The notes below the pieces were generated by a model that saw only the letters and a list, made by a program, of their open reading frames with translations, was not told where the DNA came from and ran no database searches. DNA of 64,000 nucleotides from Chryseobacterium camelliae (GTDB taxonomy: Bacteria > Bacteroidota > Bacteroidia > Flavobacteriales > Weeksellaceae). Shown here piece after piece: positions 10,101-19,700 of this stretch; position 1 is the stretch's first letter, and each line of letters starts with the position of its first letter. Position numbers and translations under genes: made by a program. Location of the stretch: the NCBI RefSeq assembly GCF_030818575.1, contig NZ_JAUTAL010000001.1:3162001-3226000 (forward strand), written 5' to 3'.

Positions 10101-10535
10101 GTTTATGTTTCCGGAGGAACCTCACCATACCAGTATTCCCTGAATGGTATAGATTACCAGACTTCTAATGTGTTTACCGGCTTATCCAGAGGACTTCATA
10201 CGGCTTATGTCCTGGGATCAGACGGATGCTCACCGGTGATTAAGGAATTTCTGGTACTAAACCTTGTCAATGCTATCACCCCGAATGGCGACGGCATAAA
10301 TGACGTCCTGAATTATTCGGATCTGATGATCAAACAAAATGTCTCTATAGAGGTGGTGGACCGCTACGGTGCCCCGGTCTACAAATCTTCGGGTAAGAAT
10401 TATGTCTGGGACGGTAAATCCGGAGGCAGGCCTTTATCCACCGGCACTTACTGGTATATTCTGAAATGGATAGAACCTGACACTAAATTGCCGGTTTCAT
10501 ATTCAGGATGGCTATTAATTAAAAATCGTGAATAA
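7182..10535 (+). CDS. Giant secreted protein, IgGFc-binding-like N-terminus and T9SS type B sorting domain (tandem copy 1)
   Basis: 1117 aa. A Sec signal peptide ends near residue 18 (AHAQ). Residues ~20-450 are a beta-rich region like IgGFc-binding N-terminal domains, marked by NHAEIITSKG, ATEDNT and MDQSVPVEKLG motifs. Then follow an Ig-like module (~465-525, YQWYLNG), a Tyr/Thr-rich repeat-like module (~540-625), and two CDDN-type modules with acidic loops (~719 and ~812). A WSTGATTQTI module lies at ~910-945 and an SprB-repeat-like module at ~977-1025 (GGTSPYQYSLNG). The last ~88 residues (ITPNGDGINDV... to SGWLLIKNRE) are the gliding-motility-associated C-terminal domain that directs export by the type IX system. 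It is probably a surface adhesin; the ligand is unknown. Confidence 0.9.
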   Translation: MKKFLSIIFAIFCISAHAQLDTEHWFAPMAVRSGITGLQSYLYLSTNETTPFSVQIYNNNILYNTVQVSKGNPVQVSIPAYFLMVTNQGDLFTPTSMGMYVKGSKKFFANYRFSVPNHAEIITSKGLAGLGKKFYAAMAPNTASEDYVNSTIGITATEDNTSVVVSGYDPNVVFSDGSSTPTKIFVLNRGQSYTMDVKSIDSPYNLTGLVGAKIESDKPVSVTNGNFNGIYTNQNFTNNDILMDQSVPVEKLGKDFVVVKGNGTIATGMETALIIATENNTALTINGVNTGISLNAGQYYMVPTTSYINQGNNNFNMSISASKNIYVYQLLAGIAASSSANEYATGGMNFIPPLSCFMPNKIDEIGFINKIGSSTFNTKLNIITQTGATVTLNGNPIASANGPYSVTGNPNWVTYSVPNVSGNITVNSTKSVTAGIAAGSGAVGFGGYFAGFSSVPAITKTGDCYAGILLQVDNTYDGYQWYLNGNPIPGATSYSVNPELYGAGTYTCLVTKNNCESRMTNPYQYTLCPPITTTTYNIGSCGTKTISPAFTNSTQAIVPTNTAIISAPVSGTAAVDPASGQITYTPNPGLTTDTTDSFIYYIQGNANPFDFEYFKIIINIDVLQVNTGLALTACSASNGNGTFDLTSLTSSPDTGTTTTYFTNSNLTGPIATPSAYSGPTGTVYANVTSQYGCSKTTPISLTANPGPSVNTSAFNGILCDDNFDGIISVNFATVTPQIVANSGNFTVRYYLTQADANAGNNNTLPTNWTFTANTTVYVRADSNNSCPPAFGQINFSIGNKIALLTNTATTDICDNDLNGSENVNLNDYKNLLTANPAATLTFYSSLANAQAGTNAIPASQIITTASTFFIRVVSSTECPNTAVININLKRPKKSDTLHDRVVCANDQAVLDAGSGFSSYAWSTGATTQTITAGAGNYYVDLGFNGCTYRQQVSILTAQAPIINKIDVSGFNATVYVSGGTSPYQYSLNGIDYQTSNVFTGLSRGLHTAYVLGSDGCSPVIKEFLVLNLVNAITPNGDGINDVLNYSDLMIKQNVSIEVVDRYGAPVYKSSGKNYVWDGKSGGRPLSTGTYWYILKWIEPDTKLPVSYSGWLLIKNRE

Positions 10536-10582
10536 TTTTTAAATTTGTTAACATATAATTAAATATATTTCAAATATTATTT

Positions 10583-10590
10583 TAATTTTG
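10583..10590 (+). promoter_or_regulatory. Possible -7 promoter element of giant protein copy 2
   Basis: TAATTTTG, 24 bp before the ATG at 10614, fits TAnnTTTG. No clear -33 TTG at normal spacing, so cotranscription across the 78-bp gap from copy 1 is also possible. Confidence 0.4.
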
Positions 10591-10613
10591 TAGGAATCCT
10601 AACATTTCATTTC

Positions 10614-13600
10614 ATGAAAAGATTTCTACTAAGCTTGATCTTAATTTTCTTTACGGCTTTGCCCCTGTTCGGACAGAGGGATACTGAGCACTGGATTGCC
10701 CCTTACTATGATTCGTCTGGAGGGTACACCAATGCTTTATATTTATCTACAGATTCAACCACACCGTTTGAAGTAAAGATTTACAGCAATAATAACCAGA
10801 TTGCCGCAGTAACCATAAGTAAAGGAAGCCCAGCAACATATACGGTTAACAACACCCTTATTTTGGCCTCTACTGCTACAAATGCTCTTACCGTTATTAA
10901 CAAAGGGCTTTATCTTAATGCAGACAAACCTTTTTACTGCAGTTTAAGGCTGGCACAGCTTGCCCACGGAGAAATTATTACCAGTAAAGGAAAAGCCGGT
11001 ATTGGTAAAGAGTTTTATGTCGCTACCAGCCCTAATACCAGCACAAGTACATTATACAACTTTACTGCCGGTATTTTGGCAACAGAAGACAATACGTCTG
11101 TTACGGTAACCTGGAATAACCCGGGATTAACCTTTTTCGGAGGATCTCCGGGAGGAAATACCCAGACTTTTACGTTAAACAAAGGACAATCTTACATATT
11201 GGCCGGTCCAGGAACAGCGAGTCCCAATCTATCCGGATTTATGGGAGCCAAAATCGTAGCTACAAAACCTGTTTCGCTAACCAACGGTAGCTGCAACGGT
11301 AATTTCGGATTAGGTTCTTCAGACGGCTCTGATGCAGTTCTCGATCAGTCAGTACCCGTAGAAAGACTTGGCAATACCTTCGCAATGGTTAAAACCAAAT
11401 CCACTGTACCCAGTGAGAATATGGAGGGGGGAATTGTTATTGCTACAGAAGACAATACGCAAATATTCCTGAACGGATCTACTACTGCTATCGCAACCAT
11501 TAATGCGGGCCAGTTCTATAGGATCAATGAAACGAATTATATCACGCAGCCCGGAGCCGGCACCCATGCCAATATGTTCATTTCCACATCCCATAACGTA
11601 TATCTTTATCAGCTGGTTGCTGTAGGTGACAGTAATGCTACCTGCGGCTTCAACTATATTCCGCCTCTGAACTGTTTCTTACCGAGAAAAATTGATGAAA
11701 TCGGAAAGATCAACGAAATGCCGAATATTACCAGTGCAATCAGCCTGAAACTGAATATCCTTACGGAAGCCGGAGCTTCGGTTCTGGTTAACGGTATAGC
11801 ACCGACCGCTGCACAGGGACCATATCCTTTAACCGGGAATACCCAGTGGCAAACCTATGCTATTGAGGGAATCACCGGAAATGTAACCATCACGTCTACC
11901 AAAGCGGTAACTGCAGGAATTAACGGAGGATACAGTACCGCAGGATACGGAGGTTATTTTGCAGGGTTCTCATCTATCCCTGTTATTGCCAAGAAAAACG
12001 GAGACTGTATTCCGGGCATCACCCTGGAAGTAGATGATAGCTATGAAACCTATCAGTGGTCCCTGAATGGAGTTCCAATTAACGGAGCCACCAATAATAC
12101 GTATGTACCTACCGTAGCCGGTAATTACACCGTAAAAGTAACAATGGGAACATGCCCGCCTGTAACCACTCCTGTTTACAAAGTGTTTGCCTGCCTTAAG
12201 CAAACGACAACGTCACTGAATGCATGTGCTACCAAAGTGATCAACCCGGCATTCTCTTATACAACTTCACAAACTCCCGTTCCAGGAACCGTAACCATTA
12301 TTACTTATCCTACTCATGGAACAGCATCCATAAATGCATCAACAGGGGCCATTACCTATATTCCGCAGGCAGGATATCTAGGTCCGGACCAGATCGTGTA
12401 TAAATTCTGCGGTAATGCACCTGAATTCATAGAATGCGAACAAGTGACCCTGAACCTGAATGTAGTACCATTTACCCTGAACGATGCAACAGTGAAAGCC
12501 TGTCAGTACAGCGGAAATGGCTATTTTGACCTTACAGCAGCAGATGTTACCAATTATACTCCTGTAACCAAAAAGTTCTACAAGACCCTCAATGACCTCA
12601 ATGCATCAATTGAAATCAGCAATCCGGATCATTATTTTTCGGCAGAAGGGTTTGTTTACGTAAAAGTAACTACCAATGAGGGCTGTACAGGCGTTGCCAA
12701 AATCACTCTTGCATTCCTGCCTTCCCCTGTAGTTTATGAGGCTACTCTAAATGAATGTTTTGTAGAGAATAAAGAAAACATGGCCGTATTTAATTTAACT
12801 ACAGCCAATGTTACTGCAGAAACTCCTGTAACTAAAATGTTTTATCCGACATTTACTGATGCAAGCAACGGGACTAATGTCATCATGAACAACCTTAACA
12901 GCTATCTATCTACGGACGGAGTACTGTATGTAAGGGTTATTAATTCCAATGGCTGTTATTCAATTGCAAAAATCAACCTTCACGTCATTCCTCCTAAAAG
13001 ATCCGCGTTACTGGTAGACCAGTACATTTGTATCGATGACAGGACAACCATAGACGCAGGTCCCGGCTACCAGTCTTATCAGTGGAGTACGGGTGCGACA
13101 ACGCAGGCAATTCAGGGCGTTCCTGTAGGTACGTACTGGGTTATCCTTAAAGATAACGGTTGCTTCGTTAAGCAGACTGTCAATATCAGAAAAGCTGAAG
13201 ATCCGGTAATCAAGGAAATAGAAATTTCCAACAACACAGCTACTGTAATAGTAACGGGCGGAAAAGCACCGTATAAATATTCCGTAGACAATATGACCAC
13301 ATGGCAGGAATCCAATGTTTTCACTGGGCTTACCCGAGGTCAGCATACCTTCCATGTTAAAGATGCCTATGACTGTACTACTCCGATTTCCGTTGAAATA
13401 ACAGTACCGAACCTCATCAATGTCATTACTCCGAATGGGGATAACAAAAATGATTATATTGATTATAGTGAGCTCGGCTACAAGGACAACCTTTCTTTTG
13501 TAATCTATGACCGATACGGTAATAAAATATTTACCGGAGACCGGTTCAATAATTACAAGTGGGACGGTAAGCATTTCGGGAAAAAGATCTCTACCGGAAC

Positions 13601-13691
13601 CTATTGGTATCACATTAACTGGACTGAACCGAATAAACAGAAAACTCCGGTGAAATATACCGGATGGATCCTGGTGAAAAACATAGAATAA
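10614..13691 (+). CDS. Giant secreted protein, IgGFc-binding-like N-terminus and T9SS type B sorting domain (tandem copy 2)
   Basis: 1025 aa, with a signal peptide ending near residue 21 (LPLFGQ). Domain order matches copy 1 but lacks the two acidic CDDN modules: IgGFc-like region (~22-455), Ig-like (~478-515, YQWSLNG), module with CATKVINPAFSY (~533-620), two CF/CQ-type modules (~629 and ~714), WSTGATTQ module (~815), SprB-like (~882, GGKAPYKYSVDN), and type B sorting domain (~936-1025). In the sorting domain TPNGDG is TPNGDN and the motif ends YTGWILVKNIE. It is closest to copy 3: both share LPRKIDEIGKINEMP and GGYSTAGYGGYFAGFSSIP, pointing to recent duplication. A terminator follows, so transcription ends here. 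Confidence 0.9.
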   Translation: MKRFLLSLILIFFTALPLFGQRDTEHWIAPYYDSSGGYTNALYLSTDSTTPFEVKIYSNNNQIAAVTISKGSPATYTVNNTLILASTATNALTVINKGLYLNADKPFYCSLRLAQLAHGEIITSKGKAGIGKEFYVATSPNTSTSTLYNFTAGILATEDNTSVTVTWNNPGLTFFGGSPGGNTQTFTLNKGQSYILAGPGTASPNLSGFMGAKIVATKPVSLTNGSCNGNFGLGSSDGSDAVLDQSVPVERLGNTFAMVKTKSTVPSENMEGGIVIATEDNTQIFLNGSTTAIATINAGQFYRINETNYITQPGAGTHANMFISTSHNVYLYQLVAVGDSNATCGFNYIPPLNCFLPRKIDEIGKINEMPNITSAISLKLNILTEAGASVLVNGIAPTAAQGPYPLTGNTQWQTYAIEGITGNVTITSTKAVTAGINGGYSTAGYGGYFAGFSSIPVIAKKNGDCIPGITLEVDDSYETYQWSLNGVPINGATNNTYVPTVAGNYTVKVTMGTCPPVTTPVYKVFACLKQTTTSLNACATKVINPAFSYTTSQTPVPGTVTIITYPTHGTASINASTGAITYIPQAGYLGPDQIVYKFCGNAPEFIECEQVTLNLNVVPFTLNDATVKACQYSGNGYFDLTAADVTNYTPVTKKFYKTLNDLNASIEISNPDHYFSAEGFVYVKVTTNEGCTGVAKITLAFLPSPVVYEATLNECFVENKENMAVFNLTTANVTAETPVTKMFYPTFTDASNGTNVIMNNLNSYLSTDGVLYVRVINSNGCYSIAKINLHVIPPKRSALLVDQYICIDDRTTIDAGPGYQSYQWSTGATTQAIQGVPVGTYWVILKDNGCFVKQTVNIRKAEDPVIKEIEISNNTATVIVTGGKAPYKYSVDNMTTWQESNVFTGLTRGQHTFHVKDAYDCTTPISVEITVPNLINVITPNGDNKNDYIDYSELGYKDNLSFVIYDRYGNKIFTGDRFNNYKWDGKHFGKKISTGTYWYHINWTEPNKQKTPVKYTGWILVKNIE

Positions 13692-13701
13692 CCACTAAAA
13701 T

Positions 13702-13732
13702 AAAAACCACGATTACACCAATCGTGGTTTTT
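13702..13732 (+). terminator. Rho-independent terminator after copy 2
   Basis: A 13-bp perfect stem, AAAAACCACGATT (13702-13714) with AATCGTGGTTTTT (13720-13732), and a 5-nt loop. Confidence 0.85.
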
Positions 13733-13781
13733 ATTACTATACGTAAATTATCAAATACAATACAAATCCTAATTCCAGCCT

Positions 13782-16607
13782 ATGAAAAAATTTTTATTCA
13801 CTTTTCTATGTATTTTTTTTACTGCTAATATACTTTTTGCCCAAAGGGATACTGACCATTGGTTTGCTCCCTATTATGACAGCTCGTCTACCTCTTCAAC
13901 CAATTACATCCATGGACTGTACTTCTCTACAGACTCCACCACACCGTTTGAAGTAAAGATTTACAGCAATAATGCTGTAATAGGAACGGTAAACATAAGC
14001 AAGGGAAATCCTCAGATGTTTTCATTAGGGGCTCAGTACATACGGACAATAGCTTCTTCAAGCGCTGCAGTACCTACTAATCTCGGGGTATATACAAAAG
14101 GGGATAGACCTTATTTTGCATCCCTCAGGATTTATAACTCTTCTCATGGCGAGATTATTACTTCCAAGGGTAAAGCAGGCATCGGAACACAGTTTTATGC
14201 TGCTGCGACACCCATGACCGTAAGCTCCTCTTCGAATAATTTCACTACAGGGATCATGGCTACAGAAGACAATACGACAGTAACCGTTTCCGGGTATGAT
14301 CCTAATATACAGTTTATCAATGTATCCCAACCTACACCGCTTACGTTTACTATTACCCTTAATAAAGGGCAATCGTATATCTTAGCCGGCCTGGGAAATG
14401 TAATTGCCAACCGGGAAGGTTTCATTGGTGCTAAAATTGTTGCCGATAAACCTATATCTGTTACTAATGGTAATTCCAACGGATTTTATGCAACAACCAC
14501 TTCCAGTGACGGCTCGGACCTTATTATGGACCAGTCTGTCCCGACCCAGCGTCTGGGTAACGAATTTGCCATGGTAAAAAGCATATCTACGAGCCCCAGC
14601 AATATGGAAGGCGGGATCATTATTGCTACGGAAAATAATACAGGGATTTATATCAACAATTCCACAACCCCTATCGCCACGATTGATGAAGGCGAATACT
14701 ACCGTATTCTAGCCAATGCATATGCTACACAGGCAGGAGGTCACTCCAATATATACATCCGTACCACAAAGAATGTATATCTATATCAGCTTATAGGAGC
14801 GGGCTCTGCCAATAATACCGGAGGATATAATTATATTCCACCATTAAACTGCTTCCTTCCCAGAAAAATCGATGAAATAGGAAAGATCAACGAAATGCCT
14901 TCATACAACGGCAATGTAACATTAAAGCTCAACATTCTTACAGAAGCCGGTGCAGCAGTAACTGTAAACGGTGTTACACCTACAGCGGCCCAAGGGCCTT
15001 TTCCTCTTACGGGAAATACTCAATGGGTGACATATGCCATGCAGGGAATTACAGGAAATGTAACCATTACTTCCACAAAAGCTGTAACAGCAGGAGTCAA
15101 CGGCGGTTACAGCACTGCAGGATATGGCGGATATTTTGCCGGGTTCTCCTCTATTCCGTTAATCTCTAAACAAACCGGAGATTGTATTCCCGGAATTAAG
15201 CTGGAAGTGGATGACAGTTATGATACCTACCAATGGTACCTGAACGGAAACCCTATTTCCGGGGCAACCGGTAATACTTACACGCCGACAGTCGCAGGGA
15301 ATTATACCGTTAAAATTACGGTAGGATCCTGCCCGCCCGCCATTACGCCGGTATATAAGGTATTTACCTGCCTCCAGAAAACGAATAAGTCTATGACGGT
15401 ATGTGAAGGATATCAAACAATCGTTCCTGATTTCACAAATTCTACACAAACCTATGTGCCAGGATCGGTAACCATCGTAACTCCTCCTGCAAACGGGACA
15501 GCTAGCATTGATCCTAATGGCGTCATCACTTATATACCGAATTTCGGTTATTTCGGAAATGATACATTTGTGTATAAATTCTGCGGCAATGCCCCTGAGT
15601 TTGTCGACTGTGAACAGGTGACCTTAACCCTTACCGTTTCCAAAAGCCCTGTTGTCAACAATGCTACGCTAAGGTCATGCTTTATAGAAAGCAATCCGGC
15701 TACGGCATTGTTCAATCTTACCGCTGCAGGAGTAACTACTGAAAACGGCATCACCAAAAAATATTATCCATCTCCTACAGACGCCGTTAATGGGACCAAT
15801 GAGATCGGCAATCCGGCCAACTATATTGCTCCTAATGGAGTCGTATATGTCAAAGTGATCAATGCCAATGGCTGTTACAGGGTCGCTGAAGTTACCCTTG
15901 TGGTTCTCCCTCCGGTAACCTCCAGTGTGCTTATGGATAAAATTATTTGCATAGAAGACAAAACGACGTTGGATGCAGGTACAGGGTTTGCTGCCTATGA
16001 ATGGAGCACAGGGGCCACAACATCTTCCATAAGTAATGTGGGCGTAGGAACTTACTGGGTAAAGCTTAAAACCGGAGACTGTGTAGCTGTTCAGACGGTC
16101 AAAGTATATGCTTCAGAGCAGCCTGTGATTTCAAATATAGAAATCAGCAATAGCACCGTCACGGTATATACTGTAGGCGGTACTGCACCATACCAATACT
16201 CACTGGATAATATCCACTGGCAGCAGTCTAATGTTTTTAACGAAGTACCGCGAGGAGATGGAACCGTGTATGTAAAAGATGCCTATGACTGTGAGCCCAT
16301 CCATGTAACCATCACAGTTCCTAATCTTATTAATGTGATTACCCCTAACAGCGATGGTATCAACGATATCCTGGATTATTCGGCACTGGCGCATAAACCG
16401 AATTTCAAGTTCAGCATCTATGACCGTTACGGAACCAAAATCCACGAGGGCAATAAAACCAACGGATACCAATGGAACGGGCACATCAACGGACAAAAGA
16501 AGGTATCTACCGGAAACTACTGGTTTGACATCAGCTGGAATGAAAATAATGACAAAAAGACACCTGTAAAATACACCGGATGGATCATGGTGAAAAACAG
16601 GGATTGA
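13782..16607 (+). CDS. Giant secreted protein, IgGFc-binding-like N-terminus and T9SS type B sorting domain (tandem copy 3)
   Basis: 941 aa, the shortest of the four. The signal peptide ends near residue 21 (NILFAQ). IgGFc-like region ~22-460, Ig-like ~482-513 (YQWYLNG), VPDFTNSTQTYVPG module ~545-620, a single CFIES-type module ~632 (copy 2 has two), WSTGATTS module ~735, SprB-like ~796 (GGTAPYQYSLDN), type B sorting domain ~850-941 (ITPNSDGINDI ... YTGWIMVKNRD). The Gly of the usual NGDG is Ser-Asp here (NSDG). It sits between two strong terminators, so it must have its own promoter; I see no clear TAnnTTTG in the 50 bp before the ATG. It was probably made by duplication of copy 2 with loss of one module. 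Confidence 0.9.
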   Translation: MKKFLFTFLCIFFTANILFAQRDTDHWFAPYYDSSSTSSTNYIHGLYFSTDSTTPFEVKIYSNNAVIGTVNISKGNPQMFSLGAQYIRTIASSSAAVPTNLGVYTKGDRPYFASLRIYNSSHGEIITSKGKAGIGTQFYAAATPMTVSSSSNNFTTGIMATEDNTTVTVSGYDPNIQFINVSQPTPLTFTITLNKGQSYILAGLGNVIANREGFIGAKIVADKPISVTNGNSNGFYATTTSSDGSDLIMDQSVPTQRLGNEFAMVKSISTSPSNMEGGIIIATENNTGIYINNSTTPIATIDEGEYYRILANAYATQAGGHSNIYIRTTKNVYLYQLIGAGSANNTGGYNYIPPLNCFLPRKIDEIGKINEMPSYNGNVTLKLNILTEAGAAVTVNGVTPTAAQGPFPLTGNTQWVTYAMQGITGNVTITSTKAVTAGVNGGYSTAGYGGYFAGFSSIPLISKQTGDCIPGIKLEVDDSYDTYQWYLNGNPISGATGNTYTPTVAGNYTVKITVGSCPPAITPVYKVFTCLQKTNKSMTVCEGYQTIVPDFTNSTQTYVPGSVTIVTPPANGTASIDPNGVITYIPNFGYFGNDTFVYKFCGNAPEFVDCEQVTLTLTVSKSPVVNNATLRSCFIESNPATALFNLTAAGVTTENGITKKYYPSPTDAVNGTNEIGNPANYIAPNGVVYVKVINANGCYRVAEVTLVVLPPVTSSVLMDKIICIEDKTTLDAGTGFAAYEWSTGATTSSISNVGVGTYWVKLKTGDCVAVQTVKVYASEQPVISNIEISNSTVTVYTVGGTAPYQYSLDNIHWQQSNVFNEVPRGDGTVYVKDAYDCEPIHVTITVPNLINVITPNSDGINDILDYSALAHKPNFKFSIYDRYGTKIHEGNKTNGYQWNGHINGQKKVSTGNYWFDISWNENNDKKTPVKYTGWIMVKNRD

Positions 16608-16626
16608 AAATATTCCCCTTACTTTT

Positions 16627-16657
16627 AAAAACCGCGGTATACCTACCGCGGTTTTTT
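16627..16657 (+). terminator. Rho-independent terminator after copy 3
   Basis: A 13-bp stem, AAAAACCGCGGTA (16627-16639) with TACCGCGGTTTTT (16644-16656), 4-nt loop, then T. Confidence 0.85.
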
Positions 16658-16690
16658 ATTATTTTTCAGGCGATCAACCGTTTTTATTAT

Positions 16691-16698
16691 TAAATTTG
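16691..16698 (+). promoter_or_regulatory. -7 promoter element of giant protein copy 4
   Basis: TAAATTTG, matching TAnnTTTG, 19 bp before the ATG at 16718 and just after the copy 3 terminator. Confidence 0.6.
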
Positions 16699-16717
16699 TG
16701 ACAAAAGCGGTCACTGA

Positions 16718-19700
16718 ATGAAGAAAATTCTATCTTTTATATTCCTGTTTTTTGTTTTCATCTGTACTTTTGCCCAGCTGGACAGGGAACACTGGTTTGC
16801 ACCTATGGTAGACAGGACTACAGCGACGAATCCTTACCAGAGACTGTACCTGTCCACCAACAGAACAACACCGTTTCCGGTAAGCATTTATAACAATAAT
16901 ATCCTAATCGGTACGGTAACAATCAGTAAAAACAATCCTCAGAAATTTGACGTACTCAGGAATTATATCATTACTACTTTACAGACGGACCTTTTTACTC
17001 CTACAACAAAAGGACTGTATCTGAAAGCGGAGTTTCCTTTTTACGCCAACCTCCGGTTTTCTGTTATGAATCATGCCGAAATCATTACATCCAAAGGAAT
17101 TCCTTCTACCGGTAAAAATTTCTATGTAGCTACTGCTCCTATCAGCGTAAACAACCAGATCCTGAATTTTATGACCAGCGTGCTGGCAACGGAGGACAAT
17201 ACCACGGTAACCATAACCGGCTATAAAAATACGGTTCAGTTTTCCAACGGAACAACCGGAGCAACCAATCCCACGCTTACATTTACTTTGAATAAAGGCC
17301 AGTCTTACATTATAGACGGTATTGGTACTATTGCAGGAAATTTCAATGGCTTTATCGGAGCGCATATTACTTCCACCAAGCCGGTCAATATTACGAACGG
17401 AAATTTTAACGGTCAATATGCAGGAAGTTTCCAGAACAATTCGGACATCCTGATGGACCAGTCCGTCCCTGTGGAAAGGCTGGGGAATGAATTTGCCCTG
17501 GTAAAAGGAAACGGAAGTATAGGCTCCAATATGGAAGGTGCCATCATCATTGCTACAGAAGATAATACCCAAATATTCGTCAATAACGAAACGGTTGCGC
17601 TGACCACTTTAAATACGGGGCAGTATTTTGTTGTCCCGGATTCAAAATACCAGCTTCACGGCAGCAGTCACTACAACCTGTACATCAGGACCTCCAAAAA
17701 TGCTTATGTGTATCAGATCCTGGCTGGCGATTCCAATCCTTCCAATGAAGTGGCCACCGGCGGCTTTAATTTTATTCCTGCGCTCAACTGTTACCTGCCC
17801 AAGAAGATTGACGAATTGGGACTGATCAATGAAAATTTTGTCTACTCTATCAATAACCCTTCTGGTATCCTGAATATTCCCACTAAGCTGAACCTGATCA
17901 CCGAAAGAGGCGCTGTCGTTAACGTCAATGGTGCCGTACCTCCTGTTTCTACAGGTCCCTTTGATATGACAGGAACCAATAATTGGGTTACCTACGGAAT
18001 CCCCAATGTAACAGGGACACTTACGATTACTTCAACCAAAGCGATTACAGCAGGAATTACGGCAGGAACAGACGCTGTGGGTTACGGCGGTTTCTTTGCG
18101 GGCTTTCCTACCCAGCCAGTCATCCTGAAATCCGGTGGCGATTGTGCGCCGGGGATAGTTCTTACTGTAGACCCTATAATCTACGACACGTACCAGTGGT
18201 TTGTAAACAATACGCCCATCCCCGGGGCTACATCATCTTCCTACACGCCTACCCAATCCGGATATTATACCTGTTCGGTAACCATGGGAAGCTGTGCCCC
18301 GCTGATCACTGAAAAATTTAAGGTCTTAAATTGCACCAAACAGAGTACTGCCATCTATGATGTATGTACTTCCAAAACCATAACTCCGGCATTCAGCAGT
18401 TCAACACAGACTCCGGTTCCTTCCACAGCTGCGATTACCACAGCTCCAACGTTGGGAACAGCTACCGTAAATCCAGCGACAGGTGTTATCACCTACATCG
18501 TAAATAATCCGGGAACAACCGGAACCGACACTTTTACCTACACTTTCTGCGGTAATAACATCGACTTTCCGGATTGTGAAACGGTTACTGTAAACATCAA
18601 TATTCAGGTCCTAACCGTAACCAACGCTTCACTCTCTGCCTGCACAGTCAATGGCCAGGGAACTTTTAACCTGACTACCGCCAATGTCACCTCCAGTTCC
18701 GGGACAACCGTTACTTATTACCCTACATTAACAGATGCACAGAACGAAAATCCAGCTGCACTGATCACAACCCCTACAGCGTACACAGCCGCTAACGGTA
18801 CGATCATATATGCAGTGGTAAAAAATAACCTGGACTGTAAAAGCATTGCCCAGATTACCCTTACCCTCTTCCCTCTGGCAGTAGTAACAGAAAACTACAC
18901 AGGAGCATTTTGCGATGATAACCTTGACGGAACCGTTACCATAACACTATCAGACATTACTGCTATTGTCCTGAACAACCCTTCGTATTTTACCAATGTC
19001 CGGTATTATGCTAATCTTAGCGACGCTACAGCAGGCAATAATAATATCCTGCCCAATACCTGGAGCTATACGACAGCGACAACGATTTACATCCGGGTAG
19101 AGTCTCCGAACGGATGTGCACCGGTAATTAAACCACTGAATTTTACGATAGGATCGAAAATTCCATTACAGAAAACCTCTCTGTCCATAAGTGTCTGTGA
19201 TGATGACCTGGATGGGATAAAACAGGTCAGCCTTTCGTCTTATATCAGCCAGTTTACTACAGACCCCGCCGTTACAGTAACTTATCATGGAAGTCTTCAG
19301 GAAGCACAGAATGATGTGAATCCGCTGAACAATCCTATCAATCTGACAGGATCACAGACTATATATGTAAGATTTGAAAAAACCGGTGTCTGCCCTAATA
19401 TTGCTTCCATTAATGTTACCATTAAAATCCCTAAAAAATCCGATCTTCTCACTGACCAGGTGATCTGCCCCAAAGCTAAGACCAACCTGGATGCAGGACC
19501 AAATTTTGAAAGCTATCATTGGAGCACAGGAGCGACGTCACAGTCTATCACCAATGTTCCTGCCGGAAATTATTGGGTAGACCTTACCTATCAGGGATGT
19601 GTATACCGGCAACATGTATCGGTTACCGAATCTCAGCTTCCGGTAATTACGTCTATAGAAATCAATGGCCAGGTAGTAACGGTAGGCGCAAGCGGCGGTA

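Noticed and set aside
13008-13613. Long minus-strand frame of 201 codons opposite giant protein copy 2
   Set aside because: It mirrors the conserved repeat modules on the other strand, and similar shadows appear opposite copies 3 and 4. No signal, start context or family features.
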